Shown here piece after piece: positions 45,007-54,023 of a stretch of 64,000 nt of DNA. Position 1 is the first letter of the stretch; every line of letters starts with the position of its first letter. Position numbers and translations under genes: made by a program. The notes beneath the pieces are model-generated. The model was not told the DNA's origin and did no database searches. It saw only the letters and a program-made list of their open reading frames with translations. Source of the stretch: CAZNPL01 sp964574815 (GTDB lineage: Bacteria > Planctomycetota > Phycisphaerae > UBA1845); contig CAZNPL010000012.1 in the NCBI GenBank assembly GCA_964574815.1, positions 1-64,000 on the forward strand, written 5' to 3'.

Positions 45007-45351
45007 ATGGAATTGGAGGTTCATTCCCGCAACACGGAACTGGATGAGTCGACGCAGGAGTACATCGAACGCCGTATCTCGTTTGCGCTTGACCGGTTTA
45101 CTTCACGCGTGAACCGCGTACTGGTTCGCCTTCATGACCTCAACGGTCCGCGCGGAGGCGTGGACAAACGCTGTACCGTAGAAGCGCACCTGGTTCCTTC
45201 GGGGGCGGTGCTGGTCAAGGCTGCCGGGGAGGACATCGAACAGGCCGTGGGACGGGCCGCCAGCAGGATCAGTCGCCGCGTTCGCAACGAGTTGGATCGT
45301 TGGCGAACAATGCAGCGCAAAACCCAGGATGTGCCGCTGCCGGCCGAGTGA
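45007..45351 (+). CDS. hpf: Short ribosome hibernation factor (HPF/RaiA family)
   Basis: A 114-residue member of the HPF/RaiA (sigma-54 modulation) family, which binds the 30S subunit and inactivates ribosomes in stationary phase or stress. The start MELEVHSRNTELDES fits the family's 'I.GRN.ELTDAL' opening, followed by a YIERRISFALDRF helix, the VLVRLHDLNGP strand, CTVEAHLVPSGAVLVKAAGEDIEQAVGRAASRI (shown here as the ends CTVEAHLV and EQAVGRAASRI) and a basic C-terminal helix. The near-perfect ribosome site AAAGGAGGT ends five bases before the ATG at 45007. It lacks the long-HPF dimerisation domain, so it is a short form. A clear terminator follows at 45442-45473. Confidence 0.9.
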   Translation: MELEVHSRNTELDESTQEYIERRISFALDRFTSRVNRVLVRLHDLNGPRGGVDKRCTVEAHLVPSGAVLVKAAGEDIEQAVGRAASRISRRVRNELDRWRTMQRKTQDVPLPAE

Positions 45352-45441
45352 TGTCGGAGGGCGGCGGCCACGGCGGGACCGCGCGGACGGCGTGGTCTCG
45401 ATGTTCGCAAACCGTTACGAGCTTACCTTCTTCAAGAAATA

Positions 45442-45473
45442 GCGGACTCCGGTTTCCCGGAGCCCGCTTTTTT
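45442..45473 (+). terminator. Rho-independent terminator after the HPF gene
   Basis: An 11-base stem with one A-C mismatch (GCGGACTCCGG pairing with CCGGAGCCCGC) and a four-base loop is followed by six Ts at 45468-45473. Placed 90 bp after the HPF stop, it should end plus-strand transcription. The opposite strand has no U-tract, so it is probably one-directional. Confidence 0.85.
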
Positions 45474-45505
45474 ACATCCCAGTGCATTCGCCGATTCCGC
45501 CTGCC

Positions 45506-48500
45506 CTACGGCTGCGGGTGGTTCATGGTCTGAAGCGACCAGGACCGCGTGGCCGGCGGCGTGCCGGCGATCATCTGGCGGAATCGGAGCAGGTCCTGAG
45601 GCTCGGGCATGATGGCGTCCCGGTCGATATCAAAGTACAGATCGTCGGCGCAGGCGTTGTGATACAAGCCCGCGGTGAGGAACTGTCGCAGGCGAATCAG
45701 ATCCTGAGGTTCTACCAGCCCGTCCTGATCAATGTCGCACGGCAGGAAGGCCAGATCGATGCGGTCCGGCTCCGGCGTGCCGGGGCCGAGATCGCCCATG
45801 TTAGAGATCGGGTTGCCCGTCCCGTCCTCGACAACAGCGCGGACGGTCGTCCACTCCTGAAGCGTGATGATCCGAGTAAGGTCCAGATCGTACGTGATCG
45901 GGTTCACCTGCGTCACCGCCGCCACCGGGTTGGGCGTTCCTGCGGCTCCGGTTTCAGTGACGACGAAATCAGCAGGTCCGACGGGCGCGCCCCCCGGGGC
46001 GAAAACCGGCTCGCTGAATACGACCGTCAGCTTGTCCACGCCCATGTTCACGGTCGTGCCGTTGTCGCTCTCCAGCCTCGGGTCGATGTAGCCGGTGCAC
46101 GGCCGCGTGTGACCCAGGTGCCCCGTCATGTGCACGATGTGCGGACCTGTTACGTCCGGCGCGTTTGTGAGCAACTGGAAGGACATGTGAACCAGCGGCG
46201 GAAGTTCACCGATCGGGCATTCGTTGAGCTGCTTCTTCCACATGCCGTAATCCCAGCAAGTGGGCGGATACGGTGAAAAGTCGGCGATTCGACCCGTGCA
46301 GGCCGTATCGAGCCCGCCCCGGTCGGTGCTGTGCCAGCCCCAGAAGTGACCGGCGTTGCCGAACAGGTCGGACGGCAGATGACCTGTCCGCACCCTGTCG
46401 CAAGCGGGCGGTACCCACTCCGTGCCCACCACGGCTTGGATCGACAGCCAGTAGCGGAATCCGCCGATCTCGAAGAACGCCCTCTGCTGCGCCGGCCCTT
46501 CAGGTACGTCACTGCGCGGATCAATCTCCGAGCACAGCAGGCAGCAACTATCCAGATTGACGGTGTACTCGTACAAAGCGTGGCCCAGGCAGTCCTGGCT
46601 GTCGATGCCTAGGATCTCGACGGCGTCCGCCGGCGCGAAGTACACGCCCAACGCCGTCGGCGGGGGATCCACCATCAGGTTCGGCGGGCAGCCCGGTTCC
46701 GCGTTGACGTCGGCCCAGTGGAACGTGAGGAGCCATCCATCCAGCACGTGTTCCGGGTCGGCCACACCTTCCGGAGCGTATCGTTCGTCGAGGTAGCTGC
46801 CCCACCATCGGACCGCGGTGACCGGTCGCCCGTCCGAGACAAAGTCGTCAGCCACGACCCTGTTCACCTCCGGTGGGAAGTCGCGCGACGTCACCGCGAA
46901 CGCCAGTTCGCTATACGTGTCGCTGTCCGGCCAGAAGATAGGCTGCCACCCAACGGTGGACGGCCGATCAATCACCGCCGAGGGGCACAGCTCCGGCACA
47001 CTCATGCGTCCCGACTCCTGCCAGTGCCACACGTAGGGCGCACGCGGATCTTGCGAGATCGCTGACACATCGAACCAGTATGTGCGACCCCGTTCCTGCG
47101 GGAACCATTCGTCCGGTCGCAGATCGTAGTCGTAGCGCATGATCTCCAACCCGGCGCTGTTAAAAACGCCGGTTGGCGTCACGACTACGTCGTCAATGCG
47201 AACGCCCCTTTCCCACAGTAGTGCGCCCGGCACGCAGGGAGTTCCGGGCGGCGGCGGAGCATTCAAGCCTTCGTGAATGCTGAGGTGGAATCCACGAATG
47301 CCCTCGCCGCGATCCACCACGGCGCCCCACCAGTGAAAGTCGGAGACCACGCCGCCCTCGCACAGCCAGTCGTTGGCCGCCACCAACTGCCTCACGACGT
47401 TACCGTCGTAGAAGTCGTGCGCACGCACTCCGGGGTACTCCGCATTCGGGGCCTGCTCCCACTTGGTCGTCGGCGGGATCTCTTCCTGCGGCAACCAGAT
47501 GTCAGATGCCGCGTCGAAGTTAATGGACGGATCGCCGGGATACTGCGACCACTTCGAGTAGATCACTTCCTTCGTCGAGGTCAGCGCGAAAGCCATGTCC
47601 CAGGAAACGCCCTGCGGATGTTCGATCGGACGCCCCTGTTGGAATCGGTCCCCGACCTGCGGTGCCAGCGGGTCGAGAATCCTGATCGCGTCATCTTCGA
47701 AGAAATGCTGCCGAGTCTTCCAACCCCACGGAATCACCGGCGGCCCCGAAGTGTACTCGGCTGCGATGCTGATCCAGTAAACGGCGCACGCGCTCTCCTG
47801 GTAGAACCAGCGATCTTCGGGAATGATGAAATCGTACTGGAAGCACGTCTCGGGCTCGCCGAAATCGGGATGGAAGTCGCAACCCACCGGCCGCTCGTTC
47901 AGCATGTGCCGCGGCACAAGCCACTCCCGGATAAGCTGCTCCGGGTGGCTGAACGGCGTCACGGGATCCGGCGCGTTGGTCCAGATGCCGATGCGGAATT
48001 GCTCGGGACCGCCGCGTGGCGGGAAGGTCTCCTGCCAATCGAGGTACGATCCCCACCAGTGAACGTCCGTGATCGGCCGGCCGTCCTGACACATCCAATC
48101 ATCGGCGACGATCTGACTTCCGTTGTACTGCGACGGCTCGTCCCAGCCCCAGAAACATCGATCCGGATCACCAGCCACCGTCGTCGGCAACTGCATCCAC
48201 TTGAACGACGGGCACTCGGCCGCTGAGCAATCCGTGCCCGGCCCCCGTGGAACGCCGCCCTGTCGGATGCAGTCATTTCGAGTCAGGTCTTGGCAGCTCT
48301 GATCCTCGAAGCAGCACGCCTCCCGCGGCGGGATGGCGTCCCGGGTAGTGAGCACAAACGCCAGATCCCACGGGATGGGAGCCGCCGCACCGGTGATCAA
48401 TGGCAGGCCGTCAACAAAGGCGTCGCCGACGCTCGGAGCACGCGGGTCAAGCATTTTGATTGCTGCATCCGGAGCAAGCGAGTCCGGATCCCGCGGGCGC

Positions 48501-51500
48501 GTCTTCCAGCCCCATGCAAACTCGGCCGGCGGTTCGACGTTCAGATAGATTGCCGAGATGCTGACCCAGTAGATTCGCTGCTCGGTGGTCGTGCTCTGGT
48601 AGAACCACTCGCCCTCCGGGATGAAGAAATCGTACCGGAAGCAGGTATCCGGTCCGATCACGACATCGTCGCCGAACAAATCGCAACCTACCGAGCGTTC
48701 GTTGAGCGCGTCGCGCGGCACGACCCAATCCCAGACCATCACGCCCGGATGGCTGTAGTCAGCGTCGCCGCCCGCAGGCACATCCGTCCAGATGCCGATG
48801 TGGAAGCGGTCCGGGGCGTTCGCCGGTGGCTCGCGCTCGCCCCATAGTTGGTACGAACCCCACCAGTGAATGTCAGTGATCGGTTTCGGCCCCTGACACA
48901 CAAAGTCGTCCGCCATGATCTGACAGCACTGATAGTGCGAATCCTCGTCCCAGCCCCAGAAGCACTCAGGCTCCGGAGAGGCCGGATTCAGCACCGGCGG
49001 CTGAGCCCACTTCAACAGCCGGCAGGACGAGCCGCTGCAATCCGTGCCGGGGCCTTGAGGATCACCACCGCGAAGCACGCAGTCCATGTGCGTCGTATCG
49101 GCGCATGTGGCGTCGGGCAGGCAGCAGGCTTGGATCGGTCCGTCACAGGCATCGTCCACGCCGTTGTTGTTGGTGTCGCCAAGACAAACCGCGCTGCCCG
49201 GCATCCAGCCGCCCTCGCCCTCGCAGCAGATTTCGGCCGTGACACGACAAGTACCGTTGGGTAAACAGCACGCCGCGCGTCGACCGCACACCGTGTCGTC
49301 ACCATAGTAAATACCGCCGGTTCGCTCGCACTCGAGTTGCGCAATCTCGCGGCAGGGGTAGCCGACTTCGTCCGGATAGCAGCACGCCCCGATCGGCGGC
49401 GGACCAGAGGTCAGAACAAATGCTGCGTCCCAGGAGTCCGCGGGCGAGGGCCAATAAATCGGCGCGCCGGCGACGTACATCGCACCAACGCCAGGCCCTG
49501 TAGGGTCGTCCACCACGACGGCGGCATCGGGCGCAGGCGATTCGGCGTCACGAGGACGCGTCTTCCAACCCCAGACGTAATTGTGCGGCGGCGCCTCCTG
49601 GTATACTGCCGATATGCTTACCCAATATATGTTGCCGCCGAGCTCCTGCCGGAATTCCTCGCCATCTGGAAACTCGCACGAGTACCGGAATGTTGCCTCG
49701 GGCGCCACCCGTGGCTGTCCTGGGTAGAAGTCCCAACCGACGAATGCCATGCGAGGATCCACACATCTCAGTTCCCAGATCACTTCGCCCGGATGACTGA
49801 ACGTATCCGGCGACGCCGGCACGTCCGTCCAGATCGCAACGTGGAAACCGGCTGGTTGAATCGACGGCGGCTGGCGCTCGCCCCAACCGACAAACGATCC
49901 CCACCAGTGGATATCTGTTAAGGGTGCCCCGTCGTCGCAATACCAGTCGTCCGCGACAATTTGGGAACCGTTGTAGATCGACACCTCATCCCAACCAAAG
50001 TACGCATCCGGCGGATCGTATAACACCGGCGGCTGCGACCACTTGACGAAGGGCGGTTCCTCAGTCGTCGCGAGGATGAACGCGGCGTCCCAGGAGTTGC
50101 CGGCGTTATCCAGAATCTCCTCGCCCATTCTGTAAACAGCTCCGGGTTGCGGGGCTGTCGGGTCCAGGATGCGAACCGCATCGTCCGGAGCCGGCGAATC
50201 CGCATTGTGCGGGCGAGTCTTCCAGCCCCACGGGTGCGGCGGTATCACGCCCGCACAACAGCTTGGATCGGTCCACCCGGCCGCGAGTTGGCACTCCACG
50301 ATGGCCACATCCGTCTGGTCAACGACCCCGTCGCAGTTGACGTCGCTCTCATTGCAGAACAGCACGCCCCCCCGCGCCTGACCCACCGGACAGCCAATAT
50401 TCCCCTCCACGATTGCCATGTCCTCGCTGCTAAGGTCCCCGTTGCGATTCACATCGCCGTCGCACGGGCAAGTCCCCGAGCCGTAGACGGCCGCGATGCT
50501 GACCCAGTAGATGCCGGATCCGGGATCCTGCTGAAACCATTGCTCCACAGGAATCTCAAACTGATAGAGGAAGGCGCTCTCCTGGCCGTAGTCGGGATGG
50601 AAGTCGCAGCCGACCCACCTCTGCCGCACCACATCCATCGGGACCCGCCACTCGTGAATCATGTCACCCGGGTGGCTGAAGGGCGCATCCATCCCGGCGG
50701 GGATGTCGCTCCATATGCCGATGTGAAAACCCGTCGGAACCTCAGGCGGTGGGACCTGATCCAGCCAACCCTGGTACGAACCCCACCAGTAGATCGCCGT
50801 CACCGGGCGATTCGTCTCGCAGAACCAGTCATCCGCCACGATTTGATGAGCGCCGTAAACCGAAAATTCGTCCCACCCGAAGTAACAGACCTCTTCACCC
50901 CGCAGCGCCGGCGGCTGGGCCCACTTCACCGGCCTGTATTGCAGCTCGAAGGCCATGTCCCACGACTCAGTCCGCGTGGGCCAGTAAATAGGCTCGCCTG
51001 CCGTATAAACCTGGCCGCGCGTCGGCCACACCGGATCGAAGACGCGCACCGCATCGTCCGGCGCCGGCGAGTTCGGGTCGCGAGGCCGAGCCTTCCAGCC
51101 CCACAGGTACTCGCCAGGCGGGTCGGCACCGTAGAAAGCGGCGATGCTCAGCCAGTAGATCTGATTCTCACGCGGCTCTTGAAAGAACCAGTCCTCGACC
51201 GGCAACTCACAGTAAAACTCAAAAGCCGCCTCGTAGGAGCCGGCGATCGGATCGAAGTCCCAGCCCGCGAATCGCCAGTTCGCAGTATCGCACTTGGCCT
51301 CCCATACGACGCGCCCCGGATGGCTGAACTCGGTATCCACTCCTGCCGGCACGTCTGTCCAGAACGTGAACACGAAGTCATTCGTCCAGTTGGGCGGGGG
51401 CTCCGCTCCACGCCACCCCAGAAACGACCCCCACCAGCGAATGGCAGTAACAGGCTGGTCGCTGTCACAGAACCAGTCGTCGGCCACAATCTGACGCCCT

Positions 51501-52192
51501 CCGACGACCGACAACTCGTTCCAGCCGTAGTAGAGGTTGTCTGGATTGGCCGGCTCCGGCGGCTGATACCATTTTGCATCCAACGCCGCGCCGCCCAAGA
51601 GCCTAACCAACGGTGGAATACCTTCTGAAGCGGGCGCAGCCAGCGCAGGCGTCAACACCTCGATGGTGTGTTCTGCAAGGGCCAACTCGCCAACCAGAAC
51701 AAAAACCGTCTCCTCAGCCCCCAATGTTTCCATGTCGAGTTCGGCGACGAGCTGACCGTCAACCCGAACACGGGCCAATCCCCCGTACTGATCGCTGGCC
51801 AGGTGAATCGAAACCAACCGGGTTGCGACCGATGTTTGCGTCGTCAGCACCTGCCCGCCCTGGGTGAGCCAGGCCTCATCAGCGGTGCCGGTGATCACAC
51901 CCGGGCCGGAACTCTGCCAATCGTCGAACTGGTTCGCTGGCGCCCCAGCGACGAACTCGGCGTCCCGCCATTCCAGGATCCTGTACCCTGCCACGACTTC
52001 CGTGCCGCTCAGTGGATTCTCGTACTCGAGCTCCGCGTAGGGCACGCCAAACTGGACGTCGGTGTTGTGGCTCTTGCTGATGACCGTCGCACCGATCGCC
52101 GACGTCGGCAGCGCAGCCAGTAATGCCACGGACAAAAGGCCGATAACAAACGGGCGCCTCACGCGCCATCCACACTCATCCGGCTCGCTCAT
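45506..52192 (-). CDS. Giant secreted multi-module protein with internal and C-terminal dockerin-like repeats
   Basis: A 2228-residue exported protein. The ATG at 52192 is preferred over a TTG two codons earlier, with AAGG eight bases upstream; the leader is RRPFVIGLLSVALLAALPTSAIG. After a ~150-residue N-terminal beta-domain come about seven copies of a ~170-residue module: 'W.QPP....YFGWDE.S...G.QIVADDW.C....P.T.I.WWGS', then 'GFHI.IWTDVPAG....FSHPG', 'VGCDFHPD', 'W..Q....IYWVSIAAVY' and 'WGWKTRP.D..SPAPDDAV'. Module 2 is interrupted by a dockerin-like EF-hand pair (GDVNRNGDLSSEDMAIV, SDVNCDGVVDQTDVAIV), and four Cys-rich 'ACCLPD.TC' inserts lie between modules 3-4 and 4-5. The C-terminus has another dockerin-like pair (CDIDQDGLVEPQDLIRLRQ, FDIDRDAIMPEPQDLLRFR). 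The module is unassigned by me. Carbohydrate or surface binding is conceivable. Confidence 0.88.
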   Translation of the reverse strand: MSEPDECGWRVRRPFVIGLLSVALLAALPTSAIGATVISKSHNTDVQFGVPYAELEYENPLSGTEVVAGYRILEWRDAEFVAGAPANQFDDWQSSGPGVITGTADEAWLTQGGQVLTTQTSVATRLVSIHLASDQYGGLARVRVDGQLVAELDMETLGAEETVFVLVGELALAEHTIEVLTPALAAPASEGIPPLVRLLGGAALDAKWYQPPEPANPDNLYYGWNELSVVGGRQIVADDWFCDSDQPVTAIRWWGSFLGWRGAEPPPNWTNDFVFTFWTDVPAGVDTEFSHPGRVVWEAKCDTANWRFAGWDFDPIAGSYEAAFEFYCELPVEDWFFQEPRENQIYWLSIAAFYGADPPGEYLWGWKARPRDPNSPAPDDAVRVFDPVWPTRGQVYTAGEPIYWPTRTESWDMAFELQYRPVKWAQPPALRGEEVCYFGWDEFSVYGAHQIVADDWFCETNRPVTAIYWWGSYQGWLDQVPPPEVPTGFHIGIWSDIPAGMDAPFSHPGDMIHEWRVPMDVVRQRWVGCDFHPDYGQESAFLYQFEIPVEQWFQQDPGSGIYWVSIAAVYGSGTCPCDGDVNRNGDLSSEDMAIVEGNIGCPVGQARGGVLFCNESDVNCDGVVDQTDVAIVECQLAAGWTDPSCCAGVIPPHPWGWKTRPHNADSPAPDDAVRILDPTAPQPGAVYRMGEEILDNAGNSWDAAFILATTEEPPFVKWSQPPVLYDPPDAYFGWDEVSIYNGSQIVADDWYCDDGAPLTDIHWWGSFVGWGERQPPSIQPAGFHVAIWTDVPASPDTFSHPGEVIWELRCVDPRMAFVGWDFYPGQPRVAPEATFRYSCEFPDGEEFRQELGGNIYWVSISAVYQEAPPHNYVWGWKTRPRDAESPAPDAAVVVDDPTGPGVGAMYVAGAPIYWPSPADSWDAAFVLTSGPPPIGACCYPDEVGYPCREIAQLECERTGGIYYGDDTVCGRRAACCLPNGTCRVTAEICCEGEGGWMPGSAVCLGDTNNNGVDDACDGPIQACCLPDATCADTTHMDCVLRGGDPQGPGTDCSGSSCRLLKWAQPPVLNPASPEPECFWGWDEDSHYQCCQIMADDFVCQGPKPITDIHWWGSYQLWGEREPPANAPDRFHIGIWTDVPAGGDADYSHPGVMVWDWVVPRDALNERSVGCDLFGDDVVIGPDTCFRYDFFIPEGEWFYQSTTTEQRIYWVSISAIYLNVEPPAEFAWGWKTRPRDPDSLAPDAAIKMLDPRAPSVGDAFVDGLPLITGAAAPIPWDLAFVLTTRDAIPPREACCFEDQSCQDLTRNDCIRQGGVPRGPGTDCSAAECPSFKWMQLPTTVAGDPDRCFWGWDEPSQYNGSQIVADDWMCQDGRPITDVHWWGSYLDWQETFPPRGGPEQFRIGIWTNAPDPVTPFSHPEQLIREWLVPRHMLNERPVGCDFHPDFGEPETCFQYDFIIPEDRWFYQESACAVYWISIAAEYTSGPPVIPWGWKTRQHFFEDDAIRILDPLAPQVGDRFQQGRPIEHPQGVSWDMAFALTSTKEVIYSKWSQYPGDPSINFDAASDIWLPQEEIPPTTKWEQAPNAEYPGVRAHDFYDGNVVRQLVAANDWLCEGGVVSDFHWWGAVVDRGEGIRGFHLSIHEGLNAPPPPGTPCVPGALLWERGVRIDDVVVTPTGVFNSAGLEIMRYDYDLRPDEWFPQERGRTYWFDVSAISQDPRAPYVWHWQESGRMSVPELCPSAVIDRPSTVGWQPIFWPDSDTYSELAFAVTSRDFPPEVNRVVADDFVSDGRPVTAVRWWGSYLDERYAPEGVADPEHVLDGWLLTFHWADVNAEPGCPPNLMVDPPPTALGVYFAPADAVEILGIDSQDCLGHALYEYTVNLDSCCLLCSEIDPRSDVPEGPAQQRAFFEIGGFRYWLSIQAVVGTEWVPPACDRVRTGHLPSDLFGNAGHFWGWHSTDRGGLDTACTGRIADFSPYPPTCWDYGMWKKQLNECPIGELPPLVHMSFQLLTNAPDVTGPHIVHMTGHLGHTRPCTGYIDPRLESDNGTTVNMGVDKLTVVFSEPVFAPGGAPVGPADFVVTETGAAGTPNPVAAVTQVNPITYDLDLTRIITLQEWTTVRAVVEDGTGNPISNMGDLGPGTPEPDRIDLAFLPCDIDQDGLVEPQDLIRLRQFLTAGLYHNACADDLYFDIDRDAIMPEPQDLLRFRQMIAGTPPATRSWSLQTMNHPQP
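46800..51600 (-). repeat. Seven diverged 'ADDW...WWGS' modules
   Basis: Within the giant secreted protein the sequence IVADDWFC or a variant recurs near 51480, 50830, 49945, 48910, 48095, 47365 and 46845, each followed by the WWGS block. Spacing varies from about 520 to 1040 bp because dockerin-like and Cys-rich pieces are inserted. The last two copies (LVAANDWLC, RVVADDFVS) are the most diverged. Confidence 0.8.
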
Positions 52193-52781
52193 TTCCAACG
52201 CCTTTCTTTCTAAACAGGCCGATTTCGTTCGGCCGCCTGACTGTCACGTGATCTTCGCACGCGGCAGGTTTCAAGCTCGAAGACCTCTTTGAAACGCCCG
52301 CGCGCACGGAAAGCCCGGTTGGCACCGAACTCTGAACTTCTGATCAACAATGACATGAGATCCTGGCCGAACGGCACGCTCGCGCGGCCGCTGACCACCC
52401 ACTCGCGGCAACGTGTGAGGAGGTGCTCTTACCCCTCCAAGCCCCGTCCAATCCACCTCCGGGACGGAGGCCATGCTCACAACCACCCCAGGGCGATCGG
52501 GATTCCCTAATGTCGACGCCCATCACCCCGACATCCCGGTCGGGGCAACATCATCCCGAGCACCATACCACCACCCGCACGCACTATTCGACGGGTGAAC
52601 AGTTTAAACCACTCTTGGATTGAATGCAAGGCATGAATTCAAGGGTCGGTGCAACAACGTCCAACGTTTGGGAGGCGTTCGTGAGTATAGTCTGGAGGAG
52701 GCGCTGCGCCTGATGTCCCATCGGCGACCGAGGCGGGTGGACATGCGGCGCCGGTGGCGAGTGCGCCGCACCACGTCGGCT
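52193..52781. other. Intergenic region with a 5'-leader hairpin
   Basis: This 589-bp region separates the 3' end of the DUF2891 gene from the start of the giant secreted-protein gene, both on the minus strand. A perfect six-base stem-loop (GGCCGA-TTTCGT-TCGGCC, 52217-52234) lies 25 bp upstream of the giant gene's ATG and would be in its mRNA leader. No T-tract follows. No credible gene was found. Confidence 0.4.
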
Positions 52782-53867
52782 TCACAGTCCACGTCTTGTT
52801 ACGAGGTAAACGGCGAAGCTCCCCAGCCAATGCCCGCCCTCGTAGTGCTCACCCGTGACGGCGTCCAGACCGTCGCGGCGATGCCTCCGTGCCACCCCTT
52901 CCAGTCCCGCTTTGCGCGGGTCACGCTGAGGCAGACCGGATGCGATGCCCTCGAGCATCCATGCCCGCGATAGGTTAAGCCCGTCGAGATGGGCCAGCTT
53001 TCCGTCCGCCTTGTCCGTGACAACTGCTGGCTCCAGCCAATCGTCCGAACCTTCAAGACTGAGCGCGGGCAGGAAAGCGCCGAGCCACGCGCCGAACTCC
53101 TGTGGCGAGAGAATCCTGCGCATCAGATCGGACTCGGCCAACGCCGGCGACAGGAAATCCTGACCGCCGGGTTCGAAGGCCAGCGACGCATCGCGATCAT
53201 TCAAGTAGTAGTCCCGCGCCCGTTCCTCAACGAGCTTTGCCATCGCCCTGTCCTGTCGCGAGCGTGCCCAATCCAGAACCAAGCCCATGGCGAAGGCGGT
53301 CTGGCTGTGCTCGCCGGTGCGAATCGGGTGGGACAGCTTCGGCAGCCACTCGCGGAAGCGATCGGCCGCGATCTTTTCGAGCGGCTCGAGCGTCGATGCC
53401 CAAACCTCCGCCCGTGAATCGTTCCATTCGTGCAACTCGGCGCTGAGCTGCAGCAGCCAGGCCAAGCCGTAGGGGCGTTCGAAGGTTTTTCGGCCTTCGG
53501 CATTGAGGTAGTCAACTTCGCGAGCCACTTTCGCCGGCTGAAAGCTGCGATCCAACGCCGCGCGGGCTTCGGCGACGAACGGGGCCTCCGGGTACATCCG
53601 GCAGAGCCTCACCAGCAGCCAGTGCCCATGAACGGCCGAGTGCCAGTCGAAGCAACCGTAGAACACGGGCGTCAAGTCGCTGGGCGGTTTGGCATCTTCG
53701 GCGGAATTGAGGACATGAGATATTTTGTTGGGGTATTCCCGGTGAAGGCAGTCGAGCGCCAAGCGCGCGAAACGTTCCACAGCCGCCGGATCGAGCTCCT
53801 CCGAAGGCGCTTCCGGAGGTGCACAGATCAGGCCCGAAGTCACCACAACTGCGATGAGCGTACTCAT
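52782..53867 (-). CDS. DUF2891 family protein
   Basis: A 361-residue protein of the DUF2891 family. The diagnostic segment VFYGCFDWHSAVHGHWLLVRL is intact (the family's 'YGCFDWHSSVHGHW'), followed by RPYGLAWLLQLSAELHEW, HSQTAFAMGLVLDWAR and a C-terminal LAHLDGLNLSRAWMLEGIA and HWLGSFAVYLVT region, all fitting an alpha/alpha-barrel-type hydrolase-like fold. A ribosome site (GGGAG) precedes the ATG. The short N-terminus (MSTLIAVVVTSGLICAPP) looks like a signal peptide, so the protein is probably exported. The biochemical role of DUF2891 is not established to my knowledge. Confidence 0.9.
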   Translation of the reverse strand: MSTLIAVVVTSGLICAPPEAPSEELDPAAVERFARLALDCLHREYPNKISHVLNSAEDAKPPSDLTPVFYGCFDWHSAVHGHWLLVRLCRMYPEAPFVAEARAALDRSFQPAKVAREVDYLNAEGRKTFERPYGLAWLLQLSAELHEWNDSRAEVWASTLEPLEKIAADRFREWLPKLSHPIRTGEHSQTAFAMGLVLDWARSRQDRAMAKLVEERARDYYLNDRDASLAFEPGGQDFLSPALAESDLMRRILSPQEFGAWLGAFLPALSLEGSDDWLEPAVVTDKADGKLAHLDGLNLSRAWMLEGIASGLPQRDPRKAGLEGVARRHRRDGLDAVTGEHYEGGHWLGSFAVYLVTRRGL

Positions 53868-54023
53868 TGCGCTGCTCCCTTTTCGCCACGGTCAGATCAT
53901 AGCGTTTAAACGGACTTGGGAAAGGACGCAGTCGGCGCTTCAGAGGTGTACGCAATGCTGAACGCATCCCACCGGCGCGGGGAAAGCGTATGCTCGCTTG
54001 ATAAACGCAAACGAATGCGGGGC

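Noticed and set aside
50147..51628. 493-codon open frame on the plus strand
   Set aside because: It is antisense to the giant secreted module protein; it shows Arg/His/Pro-rich composition and no recognisable domain.
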